Positions 16,216-25,185 of a DNA stretch of 64,000 bases are shown here, piece after piece (position 1 is the stretch's first letter; each line of letters opens with the position of its first letter). A program made the position numbers and the translations under genes. The notes under the pieces were generated by a model. It did not search any database and was not told the origin of the DNA. It saw only the letters and a list, made by a program, of their open reading frames with translations. This stretch comes from Burkholderiales bacterium 67-32 (GTDB lineage Bacteria; Pseudomonadota; Gammaproteobacteria; Burkholderiales; Burkholderiaceae_B), in contig MKUP01000033.1 in NCBI GenBank assembly GCA_001898625.1, positions 211,764-275,763 on the forward strand, given 5' to 3'.

Positions 16216-16923
16216 TCAAACTGCCCGAGGCCCCGCCGCGCGCCGCCTCTGGATCGAGGCATGCAGCACCTGGAACAGCCCCAGGTTGCGCGTCGGAACG
16301 CCACGGGTCATGTTGGTTTCGTGGACCCGGTACAGCAGGCCAACCTCCGGCACCCGGTGGATATCGCAGCCGGCGTCCATCAAGCGCAGGAAGAAATCCT
16401 GGTCCTCGCTGAAACGCAGGGCCGGATCGAACCGGCCGTGCCGCGCGAAGACCTCCCGCCGAAAGGTACTGGCGCCCAGGTGATGCAAATGGCCGGCTTG
16501 CTGGCCGTCGGGAAACCGGAAGCGCGACGCTTGCGCCGCATCCTCGATCAGATATTGCGTCCTGCCCATGATCACGGCGGCATCATGCCGTTCCAGTTCC
16601 TGGCAATGCGCATCGAGACGGCCCGCGGGCCATTGGTCGTCATGATCGAGGAACGCGACGAAACGTCCCGCCGCCACCTCCAGCCCCAGATTGCGGGCAG
16701 CGGCCGGTCCGACGCCGTCCGACCTCAGGCACAGGCAGGCGTGGTCCTGCAAGAAGGCATCCAGGATCCCGGCCGTGCCATCCGTCGAGCCGTCGTCGAT
16801 GACGATCAGTTCGTCGACGGCCGACGCATTGCCGACGATGCTGGCCAGGGCCTGCGCCAGAAAGCGTTGCCCGTTCCTGACCGGCACGATGATCGATGCG
16901 CGCACGCTTGCCGGGACGGTCAT
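16216..16923 (-). CDS. Family 2 glycosyltransferase (first of operon)
   Basis: A 235-aa GT-A glycosyltransferase, first gene of the seven-gene operon. Motifs: SIIVPVRNGQ (10-19), IVIDDGSTDG (~40-50), ARNLG (~76-80), FLDHDD metal site (~90-95) and FSEDQDF with the ED catalytic-base pair (~170). The start ATG at 16923 opens MTVPASVRA. The 163 bp upstream hold the only sizeable gap before the operon, so its promoter should lie there; on the minus strand TATGCT (about 17021-17026) could be a -10 element, but no convincing -35 is visible. Confidence 0.82.
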   Translation of the reverse strand: MTVPASVRASIIVPVRNGQRFLAQALASIVGNASAVDELIVIDDGSTDGTAGILDAFLQDHACLCLRSDGVGPAAARNLGLEVAAGRFVAFLDHDDQWPAGRLDAHCQELERHDAAVIMGRTQYLIEDAAQASRFRFPDGQQAGHLHHLGASTFRREVFARHGRFDPALRFSEDQDFFLRLMDAGCDIHRVPEVGLLYRVHETNMTRGVPTRNLGLFQVLHASIQRRRAAGPRAV

Positions 16924-17086
16924 CGCCGGCTCCTGGCTCGCGGCGCAGTTTGCTTGAAAACCACCTGGTTCCCCCCGGTAGCGTGCCGCGCTGCTCCCCC
17001 CTGGCGCTAGGCGGCACAGGGCTCGAATCCTAGCATACCGTCATCCCGCCATAAGCCGATAAAAGGCGTCGATTTTCATGACCGGC

Positions 17087-17866
17087 TCAGCGGCGGCGCC
17101 CCTGCATCCAGCCCAGCGTGTCCTCGGTCCGCCCCGAAGGCACGTACTCGGCGCCGACGAAGCCGTCATAGGGCAGTTCGTCCAGCGCGGCGAACACGTT
17201 GGCGAAATGGATCTCGCCCGTGCCCGGTTCGTGGCGCCCCGGCGTGTCGGCGAACTGGATATGGCCGATGCGCGCGCAGTGGGTGCGCAGGCTGCGGATC
17301 AGGTCGCCCTCCATGATCTGCATGTGATAAAGGTCGTACTGAATGCGCAGGTTGGGATGGCCCGCGCGGTCGATGACGTCGAGCGCGGAGCGCGTGGTGT
17401 CGATCAGGTAGCGGGGGCGGTCCACGGTATTGACCGCCTCGGTCACCACGCCCATGCCCAGGTCGCCCAGGACCTGCGCGGCATGGGCCAGGTTGCCGGC
17501 CAGCGTGTCCAGGCAGCGCTCGCGTTCGTGCTCGGGCCCGGGGCAGCCAGCCAACACGTTGATGTTGCGGGGCCGCAGCACCTGCGCCACCTTCGCGGCC
17601 TGCGCCACCGCTTCGCGGAAGGCGGCCTCCCGCCCCGGCACGCCGGCCAATCCCTGCCCGCCCGTCATCAGGTCACCCGCGGGCACGTTGCACAGCGCCA
17701 GATCGACCCCCGCGGCCTGGAGCGCGTCGCGCCACTGCCCGGCCTCGTGGCCATAGGGAAACTGGACCTCGACGGCGTCGAAGCCGGCCCGGCGGGCGGC
17801 CGCCGGCCGTTCGAGCTCGGGCGCCTCGAGGAAGAGCATGGACAGGTTGGCCGAGAATCGGATCAT
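17087..17866 (-). CDS. Hydroxypyruvate-isomerase-like TIM-barrel protein
   Basis: 259-aa xylose-isomerase-like TIM barrel of the Hyi/OtnI group, which interconverts hydroxypyruvate and tartronate semialdehyde or related 2-oxo sugar acids. Visible landmarks are MIRFSANLSMLF at the start, FDAVEVQFPY (~29-38), TEAVNTVDRP (~142), a metal-binding QYDLYHMQIMEGD (~174) and HIQFADTPGRHEPGTGEI (~200-217). It is the promoter-distal gene of the catabolic cluster, 42 bp after a permease gene. With the nearby beta-hydroxyacid dehydrogenase it could form a tartronate semialdehyde/glycerate branch; the true substrate is open. Confidence 0.8.
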   Translation of the reverse strand: MIRFSANLSMLFLEAPELERPAAARRAGFDAVEVQFPYGHEAGQWRDALQAAGVDLALCNVPAGDLMTGGQGLAGVPGREAAFREAVAQAAKVAQVLRPRNINVLAGCPGPEHERERCLDTLAGNLAHAAQVLGDLGMGVVTEAVNTVDRPRYLIDTTRSALDVIDRAGHPNLRIQYDLYHMQIMEGDLIRSLRTHCARIGHIQFADTPGRHEPGTGEIHFANVFAALDELPYDGFVGAEYVPSGRTEDTLGWMQGRRR

Positions 17867-17907
17867 GGCGGGGTCAGGTCAGGTTCGATACAAGCGAGGA
17901 CACGGTC

Positions 17908-18675
17908 TCAGGACTCCTCGGGGAAGCCGCGCAGGAAGAACCGGCGGGCGCGCCCCAGCAGGAAGTTCAGCACCAGGCCGAGCAGCGAGATCGCGATCAG
18001 CGCGACGAACATGTCGACGGTGAGGAAACTGCGCGAGGCGATCACGAGTTGGTGGCCGAGGCCGTCGGTGGACGTGATCATCTCCGCCAGGAACACCACC
18101 ACGCAGGAAATGACGAGTCCGATGCGACAGCCGGTCAGGATGGACGGCATGGCCGCCGGCAGGACGATGGACGTCACGATGCGCGAGCGGGGTGTGCCGG
18201 CGGCCAGCGCCGACCAGATCAGCTTGGGCTCCACCGACCGCGCGCCATGCAGCGTCGCCAGCAGGATGGGGAAGGCGGCGTCGGCCACGACCAGCGCGAT
18301 CTTGGACGAATGGTCGAAGCCCAGCAGCAGGATGAAGGCCGGATAGAGCGCCACCTTGGGAATCGGGCCCAGCACCCGGACGATGGGCACCACGACCGCG
18401 GCGCCGACGCGCGACCGGGCCGCCGCCATGCCCAGGCCGACGCCCAGCACCAGGGCGATGAAAAAGCCCACGAACAGCCGGAACAGGGTGACGCCGACGT
18501 CGGACAGGTAGGCCGGCGAGGCCAGTTGCTCGAGCAGCCGCATGACGACGACGTACAGGCTGGGCAGTTGGTTCTCGGTCACCCGGCCCGACATGGCCAG
18601 CCCCTGCCACGCGGCCAGGATCAGGATGAGCGGCAGGACGCCGATGAGGGGAGAAATGCGACGGGCCGGCTTCAT
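17908..18675 (-). CDS. ABC transporter permease (NitT/TauT family), second copy
   Basis: 255-aa inner-membrane permease with about six membrane segments and the coupling-loop sequence LIWSALAAGTPRSRIVTSIVLP (split around residue 160). The ATG at 18675 overlaps the stop of the first permease gene by four bases. This importer has two different permease genes and one ATPase, so a heterodimeric channel is likely. Homodimers are common in this family, which makes the pair somewhat unusual. Confidence 0.85.
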   Translation of the reverse strand: MKPARRISPLIGVLPLILILAAWQGLAMSGRVTENQLPSLYVVVMRLLEQLASPAYLSDVGVTLFRLFVGFFIALVLGVGLGMAAARSRVGAAVVVPIVRVLGPIPKVALYPAFILLLGFDHSSKIALVVADAAFPILLATLHGARSVEPKLIWSALAAGTPRSRIVTSIVLPAAMPSILTGCRIGLVISCVVVFLAEMITSTDGLGHQLVIASRSFLTVDMFVALIAISLLGLVLNFLLGRARRFFLRGFPEES

Positions 18676-19454
18676 AGCGCCCCCACGGTGGCATCGGATT
18701 GCCGGTCGGCCCAGCGGGTCAACCGCGCGCGCACGGCCTCGAAGCACATGTCGAGCACGATGCCCAGGACGCCGATGACGATGATCATGGCGTACACGGT
18801 CTCGTACTGGGCCATGTCCATGGCGTTGAACAGGATGTTGCCCGCGCCGGTCTGGCGCGCGATCATTTCGCTGGTGATCATGGTGATCAGGCCCATCACG
18901 ATGCCGGTGCGGCAGCCGGTCAGGATCTCCGGCAGCGCGGCCGGCAACACGATCCGGAACATGCGCTGAGCGCCGTTCATGCCCATGGCCGCGGCGGACC
19001 ACAGCATCTTTTCCTCGACCGCGCGCGCGCCCTGGTAGCTGTGGTACAGCAGGGGCAGGCTGACGCCCAGGAACACGACCAGGATCTTCGAGGCATCGCC
19101 CACGCCCAGCCACAGCATGATGAGCGGCATCAGCGCCGCCTTGGGAATGGGATAAACCACCATCAACAGCGGATTCATCAGCGTCTCGACTAGCGGCGAG
19201 CGGCCCATCAGGAGGCCGATGGGGCCCGCCACCATCAAGGCAAGCGCGAAGCCGATCAGCATGCGCCGCAGCGAATCCAGGATGTCGAAGGTCGCCTGCG
19301 GATCGGCGAAAATGCGCGGCAGTTCGGCCAACGCCTGTGCGGCCGTCGGCAGGCCGGGGTTGTCGTACATGCGCGCGGCAAACTCCCACGCCACCAGCAG
19401 CCCCAGGCACACCAGCAGCGCGGAAACGCCCGGCGCTCGCAGCACCTTCTTCAC
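18672..19454 (-). CDS. ABC transporter permease (NitT/TauT family), first copy
   Basis: 260-aa permease with six predicted membrane helices and the EAA-like loop MLWSAAAMGMNGAQRMF near residue 160. The start is a GTG at 19454 overlapping the ATPase stop (GTGA); no in-frame ATG nearby gives a complete N-terminal helix. It is only distantly similar to the second permease, so the two are diverged partners, not a tandem duplicate. It should form the channel with the second permease, using the ATPase and binding protein encoded upstream. Confidence 0.84.
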   Translation of the reverse strand: MKKVLRAPGVSALLVCLGLLVAWEFAARMYDNPGLPTAAQALAELPRIFADPQATFDILDSLRRMLIGFALALMVAGPIGLLMGRSPLVETLMNPLLMVVYPIPKAALMPLIMLWLGVGDASKILVVFLGVSLPLLYHSYQGARAVEEKMLWSAAAMGMNGAQRMFRIVLPAALPEILTGCRTGIVMGLITMITSEMIARQTGAGNILFNAMDMAQYETVYAMIIVIGVLGIVLDMCFEAVRARLTRWADRQSDATVGAL

Positions 19455-20227
19455 GCCGCTTCCTCCTGCTCGGGCTGGTTGTCGATCATCGCCTCGATGT
19501 CGATGACGTATTGCTGGTAGCGCGGATTGAGCAGCAGTTCGGCGCGCACGCGCGGCCGGGGCAGATCGATGTTGACGATTTCCTTGATGCGGCCCGGTGA
19601 CTTGGTCAGCACCACGACCCGGTCGGACAGATAGACCGCTTCTTCCACGCTGTGGGTAACGAACAGCACGCTCTTGCGGTCGCGTTCCCAGATCTTGAGC
19701 AAGTCGTTCTGCAGGCGGTTGCGGGTATGTGCGTCCAGCGCGCCGAACGGTTCGTCCATCAGGAGGACGGCGGGGTTGTAGGCCAGCGTGCGGGCGATGG
19801 CCACCCGCTGCTTCATGCCGCCCGACAATTGCTTGGCGTAGAAATTCTCGTAGCCCGACAGGCCCACCATGGCCAGCAGCTCGCGTGCCCGCGCCTCGGC
19901 CGGTGCCCGCGCCACGCCCTGCTGGCGCAGGCCGTAGGCGACGTTGCCCAGCACCGTCTTCCATGGATAGAGCGCGAACTCCTGGAACACCGGCCCGCGG
20001 TCTGGGCCGGGACCGGTGACCGGCCGGCCGTCGATCTCGACCGAGCCCGAGGTCTGCTTGACGAACCCGCCCACGATGTACAGCAGCGTGGACTTGCCGC
20101 AGCCCGAGGGGCCGAGGATGGAGATGAACTCGCCGTCGCGAAGGTCCAGGGAAATGTCGGACAGCGCGACATGCCGCTCGCCCTTGCCGACGGCGAAGAC
20201 CTGGGAAACGTGCTTGATGGCAATCAT
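19451..20227 (-). CDS. ABC transporter ATP-binding protein (NitT/TauT family)
   Basis: 258-aa ATPase: Walker A GPSGCGKST (~39-47), Q-loop FQEFALYPW, signature LSGGMKQRV, Walker [13 protein letters not shown] and H-loop VTHSVEEA. It energises the two-permease importer. It follows the binding protein gene by 63 bp, and its stop overlaps the GTG of the first permease. The protein resembles SsuB/TauB ATPases, but that does not fix the substrate. Confidence 0.87.
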   Translation of the reverse strand: MIAIKHVSQVFAVGKGERHVALSDISLDLRDGEFISILGPSGCGKSTLLYIVGGFVKQTSGSVEIDGRPVTGPGPDRGPVFQEFALYPWKTVLGNVAYGLRQQGVARAPAEARARELLAMVGLSGYENFYAKQLSGGMKQRVAIARTLAYNPAVLLMDEPFGALDAHTRNRLQNDLLKIWERDRKSVLFVTHSVEEAVYLSDRVVVLTKSPGRIKEIVNIDLPRPRVRAELLLNPRYQQYVIDIEAMIDNQPEQEEAA

Positions 20228-20289
20228 GGAAAGGTTCCAGAGCGCGGCCCCGCCTGCGCGGGGCCTGTCCTTGCATCGGCGCCGGGGCG

Positions 20290-21264
20290 CTACTTGATCG
20301 GGGCGTGGATGTCGCCGTTCTTGAACGAGGCCACGTCCACCTTCTGCGACATCAGGCCCGCCTGCGTGAAGCTGTCGAGCAGGCTTTGGATGGCCGGGAA
20401 GTTGGGCGCCATACCGGGATCGCGGGCGAAGTCGTTACCCTTGAGCAAATAGGTGTCCAGCACCGGCACCGGCGCCCGGGTCACCTCGGACACGACCTTC
20501 AGCGTCTCGGGACGGTTGGCCAGCACCTTGCCCATGGCGGAGGTCAGGTCGCGGATGTAGGCCTTCACCAGCTCGGGGTTCTGGTCCACGAAGTCCTTGC
20601 GGCACGCTTCCAGTATGTGCACGAAATTCGGCTGCTGGTCGGCCACCGAGAACAGCTTGCGCAGGCCGCCCTTGGCCTCGGCGCGCGCCGCGAAGGGCTG
20701 GTTCAGCACGCCAGCGTCCACGCGGCCCGCACGGATCGCGTCCTCGGACGGCGCGAAGCCTGTCTCTATCATCTTCACGTCGGTCTTGGGGTCGAGGCCG
20801 TTCTTCTCCAGCATCTGCACCAGCGGCGCGTAAACGCCCGCCCCCAGCACCGACACGCCGATGCGCTTGCCCTTGAGGTCCTTGACGGACTTGATGGGCG
20901 AATCGTCCTTGACGGCCCAGTACACCGAGAAGCTGGTGGGCGTCTCGAACACATGCTGGGCGATGATCGAGGTCTGCACCTTGGCCTCGATCAGGCCTTG
21001 CCCGACGGACAACGGCGTCTGCGTACCGCAGTCCACCGCCTTGGCGGCGAAGGCCTGCATGACGGGCGAGGTGCCCTGGAACTGCACCCACTCGATCTTG
21101 TACTTCGAGCCCAACTGCGGGAACTCGGCGGGGCGCTTCATCATCCAGTACTTGGCTTCCTCGGCGGGAATCAGCCAGCCCACGCGGATCACCTGCTGCG
21201 CGGAAGCGGGAACGGCCCAGGCGGCAACGATGCCGGCGAAAGCGAGTGCTGCGATTCTCTTCAT
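20290..21264 (-). CDS. ABC transporter substrate-binding protein (SsuA/TauA-like)
   Basis: 324-aa periplasmic binding protein with a Sec signal peptide (MKRIAALAFAGIVAAWAVPA, cut near SAQ-Q at ~23). The mature part has the two-lobed fold of the NMT1/SsuA group, with residues IRVGWLIPAEEAKYWM at the entry and a SVKDLKGKRIGVS hinge strand. The ATG at 21264 has AGGAGTTC upstream; a longer frame to 21321 has no matching signal. It sits between a dehydrogenase and the ATPase in the catabolic cluster, so the ligand is probably the compound that the ring oxygenase and dehydratase process. Confidence 0.84.
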   Translation of the reverse strand: MKRIAALAFAGIVAAWAVPASAQQVIRVGWLIPAEEAKYWMMKRPAEFPQLGSKYKIEWVQFQGTSPVMQAFAAKAVDCGTQTPLSVGQGLIEAKVQTSIIAQHVFETPTSFSVYWAVKDDSPIKSVKDLKGKRIGVSVLGAGVYAPLVQMLEKNGLDPKTDVKMIETGFAPSEDAIRAGRVDAGVLNQPFAARAEAKGGLRKLFSVADQQPNFVHILEACRKDFVDQNPELVKAYIRDLTSAMGKVLANRPETLKVVSEVTRAPVPVLDTYLLKGNDFARDPGMAPNFPAIQSLLDSFTQAGLMSQKVDVASFKNGDIHAPIK

Positions 21265-21317
21265 GATGAACTCCTGGCAGATTGATGATCGGATTTCAGT
21301 TCCACGATGCTCGGGGG

Positions 21318-22202
21318 TCATCGACTATCACTGAGCTTGTAGATTTCGAGCGCTTCGGACTCGGGGCCGCGCGTGGCGTTGACCAGCCGGAACATCTGCG
21401 AGGCGACGGCGGTCATCGGCACCGGCGTGCCGGTCTGGCGGGCCAGTTCGACCACGCTGTCCAGATCCTTGAGCATCGTATAGGTGTGGCCGATGGGGGG
21501 ATTATGAATGCCCTGCGCCATGCGCGGCAGGAACAGCTGCAACGGCTTGGAATCGGCGAACCCGCCGGCCAGGGCCTGCGGCAGCAACATCGGGTCGATG
21601 CCGGAGTTCGCCGCCAGCCGCGTGGCCTCGGCCAGGATGGCCATGGTGCCGCCGACGATGATCTGGTTGCACAGCTTGGTGGTCTGCCCCGCCCCCAGCG
21701 GCCCCATCAGCGTGAAGCGCTGGGCCATGTGCGCCACGTAGGGCCGCACACGGTCGTAGTCTTCCTGGCTGCCGCCCGCCATGATGGCCAGCGAGCCTTC
21801 CTCGGCGCCCTTGGTCCCGCCCGACACCGGCGCGTCCATCCAGCCCATACCATTGGCGGCGGCCAGGCGGGCCGCGATGTCGCGCGTGGCGGCCGGCGTG
21901 ATGGACGAGAAATCGACCACCACCTTGCCCTGGCCGGGCACGGATGCCAGCCCGTTCGCGCCGAACACCACTTCCTCGACCGCGGCGGCGTCGGTCAGGC
22001 ACATGAAGACGATGTCCGCCTCGCGTGCCACGTCGGCGGGACTGGCCGCCACGCGCGCGCCGGCCGCCCGGGCCGGCTCGGCCTTGGCCGCGGACCGGTT
22101 CCAGACGGCCAGCTCGCAGCCCGCCGCACGCAGCCGCAGCGACATGGGCAGGCCCATCAGGCCCATGCCCAGATATCCCAATCGTGCCGTACTACTCATC
22201 AT
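21318..22202 (-). CDS. NAD(P)-dependent beta-hydroxyacid dehydrogenase (GlxR/GarR-like)
   Basis: 294-aa oxidoreductase of the 3-hydroxyisobutyrate dehydrogenase family: N-terminal dinucleotide site LGYLGMGLMG, substrate motif DAPVSGGTKGAEEG (~120-133) and catalytic Lys in GQTTKLCNQ (~171). Such enzymes reduce tartronate semialdehyde to glycerate or oxidise 3-hydroxyacids. MetMet at 22202/22199 gives two possible starts; AGGAAGC precedes the first. With the hydroxypyruvate-isomerase-like gene at the end of this cluster, tartronate semialdehyde reduction is a plausible role, but it is not proven. Confidence 0.85.
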   Translation of the reverse strand: MMSSTARLGYLGMGLMGLPMSLRLRAAGCELAVWNRSAAKAEPARAAGARVAASPADVAREADIVFMCLTDAAAVEEVVFGANGLASVPGQGKVVVDFSSITPAATRDIAARLAAANGMGWMDAPVSGGTKGAEEGSLAIMAGGSQEDYDRVRPYVAHMAQRFTLMGPLGAGQTTKLCNQIIVGGTMAILAEATRLAANSGIDPMLLPQALAGGFADSKPLQLFLPRMAQGIHNPPIGHTYTMLKDLDSVVELARQTGTPVPMTAVASQMFRLVNATRGPESEALEIYKLSDSR

Positions 22203-22230
22203 GCTTCCTTTATCTCGAATGCGGTGGCGT

Positions 22231-23943
22231 TCAAACGGAGGGAGTCGCCGGTTCGGGCCACTGCGCGCCGCCGTCATGGGTAACGGCGCCGGTGTCGGCC
22301 TGCCCCACGGTCTTGGCGTACTTGGACAGCAGTCCCGCCTTGTGGTTGGGAGGCGGCGGCTGCCAGGCGGCGCGGCGGCGCGCCAGCTCCGCGTCATCCA
22401 CCAACAGCTCCAGGGTGCGTGCGTCGCCGTCGACGCGGATGCGGTCGCCGTCGCGCACCAGCGCCAGCATGCCGCCCGCGGCCGCCTCGGGCGCGATGTG
22501 CCCGACGCAGATGCCGCGCGTGGCGCCCGAGAACCGGCCGTCGGTCAGCAGGGCCACCTTCTCGCCCATCTGCTGGCCGTAGATCAGCGCCGTCACGCCC
22601 AGCATCTCGCGCATGCCGGGGCCGCCGGCCGGGCCTTCGTAGCGGATGATGAGCACGTCGCCCTCGGCGTAACGCCGCTGGCTGACGGCCTCGGCGCAGG
22701 CGTCCTCGCCGTCGAAGACGCGCGCGGGACCTTCGTGCACGCGCTTGGCCAGACCGGCGACCTTCAGCAGCGCGCCGCTGGGCGCGAGGTTGCCCTTGAG
22801 CACCGCCAGGCCGCCGTCGACCAGGATGGGTTGATCGGCCCGGCGCACGACCTTCTCGTCGGGTTCCGGCGCCGCGCCGTGCTCCTCGGCCAGCGTGCGG
22901 CCGGTCACGGTGACGCAGCTGCCGTCGATGTGCCCGCTGCGTATCAGCTCGCGTATCAGCACCGACACGCCGCCGATGTCGTAGACGTCCTTGGCCACGT
23001 ACTTGCCGCCCGGCCGCAGGTCGCCGATGAGCGGCGTGCGCGCGAACACCGCCGCCACGTCGTCCACGTCGAAGGCGATGCCGGCCTCGTTGGCGATCGC
23101 GGGGATGTGCAGGGCCGCGTTGGTCGAACCGCCGGTTGCCGCCACCAGCGCACAGGCGTTTTCCAGCGCCTTGCGCGTAACGATGTCGCGCGGCAGCGGC
23201 CCCTCGTTCTCGATGATGCGCATGACGATCTGTCCCGCGCGGCGGGCGATGTCCAGGCGCTCGGAGTACACGCCCGGCACCATGGCCGAGTTCGGCACGG
23301 TCAGGCCCAGCGCCTCGGCCACCATGGCCATGGTGTTGGCGGTGAACTGGCCGGCGCAGGCACCGATGGTCGGCTTGCAGGCGCGCTCGAGCATCATGAC
23401 CTTCTCTTCGGTCATCTTGCCCGTCTGCGCCGCGCCCACCGCTTCATAGGCGTCCAGCACCGTGATGTCGCGGCCTTCGAAGCGGCCCGGCAGCGCGCTG
23501 CCGCCGTAGACGAACACACCCGGCACGTTGCAGCGGACCAGGCCCATCATCGCGCCGGGCAGGGTCTTGTCGCAGCCGCCGAACGCCACCAGGCCGTCGT
23601 GCGCATGGCCGTGCACCACGGCCTCGATGGAATCGGCGATCAGCTCGCGGCTGACCAGCGAGAACTTCATGCCCTCGTGGTTCATGCCTATGCCGTCGGA
23701 CACCGAAATGGTCGAGAACTCCCGCGGCGTGCCGCCGGCCGAGGCGACGCCCATGCGCGCGGCCTCGACCTGCGGCGCATGGGTCATGTTGCAGGGGCTC
23801 AGGTCGCCGCGCATGCTGACGATGCCGACCATGGGCTTGGCGATGTCCTCGTCGTCCAGGCCCGTGGCGCGCATGAAGGCGCGGTGCGGCGTCCGGTCCA
23901 GTCCCTCTCGGGTGATGTCGGATCTCAGGCGCTTGGTTTTCAT
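22231..23943 (-). CDS. IlvD/Edd-family dehydratase
   Basis: 570-aa dehydratase of the dihydroxy-acid/sugar-acid dehydratase family. The three iron-sulfur Cys are at 51 (GDLSPCNMTH), 124 (GGCDKTLPG) and 196 (GACAGQF). Phosphate- and Mg-binding motifs (SDGIGMNHEGM; GRFSGATRG near 480) are intact. It may be a second IlvD paralogue, since biosynthetic ilvD is not normally embedded among ring-oxygenase and ABC genes; a sugar-acid or hydroxyacid dehydratase role is more likely here. It ends with a short non-conserved tail. The gene lies 28 bp before the dehydrogenase gene and 38 bp after the GntR gene. Confidence 0.85.
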   Translation of the reverse strand: MKTKRLRSDITREGLDRTPHRAFMRATGLDDEDIAKPMVGIVSMRGDLSPCNMTHAPQVEAARMGVASAGGTPREFSTISVSDGIGMNHEGMKFSLVSRELIADSIEAVVHGHAHDGLVAFGGCDKTLPGAMMGLVRCNVPGVFVYGGSALPGRFEGRDITVLDAYEAVGAAQTGKMTEEKVMMLERACKPTIGACAGQFTANTMAMVAEALGLTVPNSAMVPGVYSERLDIARRAGQIVMRIIENEGPLPRDIVTRKALENACALVAATGGSTNAALHIPAIANEAGIAFDVDDVAAVFARTPLIGDLRPGGKYVAKDVYDIGGVSVLIRELIRSGHIDGSCVTVTGRTLAEEHGAAPEPDEKVVRRADQPILVDGGLAVLKGNLAPSGALLKVAGLAKRVHEGPARVFDGEDACAEAVSQRRYAEGDVLIIRYEGPAGGPGMREMLGVTALIYGQQMGEKVALLTDGRFSGATRGICVGHIAPEAAAGGMLALVRDGDRIRVDGDARTLELLVDDAELARRRAAWQPPPPNHKAGLLSKYAKTVGQADTGAVTHDGGAQWPEPATPSV

Positions 23944-23981
23944 TCTCTTCTACTCCGGATTCTGGGTCTTCGTTGCCGGCC

Positions 23982-24677
23982 TTATCGGCTCATGGCATCG
24001 GGCACGGCGCTGAGCCGGTCGAACACCCAGCTCACGTCGGTCTCGATGAATTTTCGTGCCTGCGCGTAGTCGCCCGCGCGCAGGGCCATCACGGCCGACT
24101 CGTGCAGGCGGTCGGCGGCGATGGTGTCGGTATGCAGGAACTCGCGCGTGGCGCGCAGGTAGGCGCCCGATTGCAGCCAGAGGCTGTCTATCATCGCCAG
24201 CATGACGGGCGACTGGGCGGCCTGGTAGATGGTGTAGTGGAAGATGCGGTTCTTCTCCAGGCTGTCCACCAGCCCTTCGCGCGAACGGCGCGCCACGGTG
24301 ATCTCGGCGGCCAGCCGCTCCAGGCCGTCCAATTGGCGGGCGGTCAGCCGCGGCCCCGCCCACTCGGTCACGGTGCCCTCGACCAGCACGCGCGAGCGCC
24401 GGATATCGTCCAGCCGCTCGGGCGTGATCAACGGCACGCGTACCGTGCCGCTGCGCATGGGCTCCAGCCCCTGCTGCGCCACCAGTTGCCGCAGCGCCTC
24501 CCGCACCGGCATGGTGCTGGTCTCCAGCGCGTTGGCCAGGTCCTGGATGCCGAGCAGCTGGCCGGCGGGATATTCGCCGTGCATCAGCTTGTTGCGCAAG
24601 GTCTGGTAGACCGCGTCGGACACCGAGGACCGCACGACGGGTTTGATTTCGCCCAGGGCAGGGAGCATGGCGGCCAT
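23982..24677 (-). CDS. GntR-family regulator with FCD ligand domain
   Basis: 231 aa: an N-terminal winged helix (about 15-80; SVSDAVYQTLRNKLMHGEYPAG and the MPVREALRQL recognition helix) and a C-terminal all-helical FCD domain (about 95-220) that binds a metal and a carboxylate effector. It lies between the ring-oxygenase beta subunit (1 bp away) and the dehydratase, so it is probably the local repressor. A candidate operator lies upstream of the oxygenase at 26523-26554. The start at 24677 was kept; a second ATG three codons in is possible. Confidence 0.87.
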   Translation of the reverse strand: MAAMLPALGEIKPVVRSSVSDAVYQTLRNKLMHGEYPAGQLLGIQDLANALETSTMPVREALRQLVAQQGLEPMRSGTVRVPLITPERLDDIRRSRVLVEGTVTEWAGPRLTARQLDGLERLAAEITVARRSREGLVDSLEKNRIFHYTIYQAAQSPVMLAMIDSLWLQSGAYLRATREFLHTDTIAADRLHESAVMALRAGDYAQARKFIETDVSWVFDRLSAVPDAMSR

Positions 24678-24678
24678 C

Positions 24679-25185
24679 CTAGACGCAATAGAAATCGAGC
24701 ATGGTGGGAATGACGTCGTTCATCAGCACGACCTTCTTCGCGGCAATGCGCCAACCGTCGCCCTGGGGCCGGAGCAGGTGCTCGTAGCGGCCGAAGAACG
24801 TGTGCTGGTCGCGATGCTTGACGTTGTAGACATGGCAGGTCCAGGCCGACTCGACCCGCACCCCGCCCTCGCCGGCCGCCGTCGCCACGCATCCGGTCAC
24901 GGCATGGCAGGTGCGAGGCATGGGCGTGGACGCGACCGACAGCCCGGACCGCACCCGCCAGACCCGATCCTCCAGGCCGGCGCGCGCGGCGCAATACATC
25001 AGCGACAGCTCGCTGTCCGGCGACACCGACAGCCGATGCTCGTCGGTCCAGGCCGGCAGCCAGAAACTCGCGTCCTCGGCATACAGCGCCAGCCAGTCGT
25101 CCCAGCGCTGCGCGTCCAGGTGGGCGGCCTCCTGGAACACGACGGCCTGCGCGTCGGCCTGCACTTCCAGCGCCAGCCTGCTCAT
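24679..25185 (-). CDS. Aromatic-ring-hydroxylating dioxygenase, beta subunit
   Basis: 168-aa small subunit of a Rieske non-heme iron oxygenase, with a cystatin/NTF2-like fold: an AAHLDAQRWDDWLALYAEDASFW helix-strand region (~19-43) and the C-terminal FFGRYEHLLR and KKVVLMNDVIP strands. It is structural and stabilises the alpha3beta3 hexamer. Its ATG at 25185 overlaps the alpha-subunit stop by four bases. No ferredoxin or reductase gene is nearby, so the electron-transfer partner must be encoded elsewhere. Confidence 0.86.
   Translation of the reverse strand: MSRLALEVQADAQAVVFQEAAHLDAQRWDDWLALYAEDASFWLPAWTDEHRLSVSPDSELSLMYCAARAGLEDRVWRVRSGLSVASTPMPRTCHAVTGCVATAAGEGGVRVESAWTCHVYNVKHRDQHTFFGRYEHLLRPQGDGWRIAAKKVVLMNDVIPTMLDFYCV

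Noticed and set aside
16924-17086. Precursor peptide gene for the PqqD/HprK-like operon
   Set aside because: No start codon with a ribosome site and a peptide-like frame was found in the gap, and the gaps inside the operon are 30 bp or shorter.
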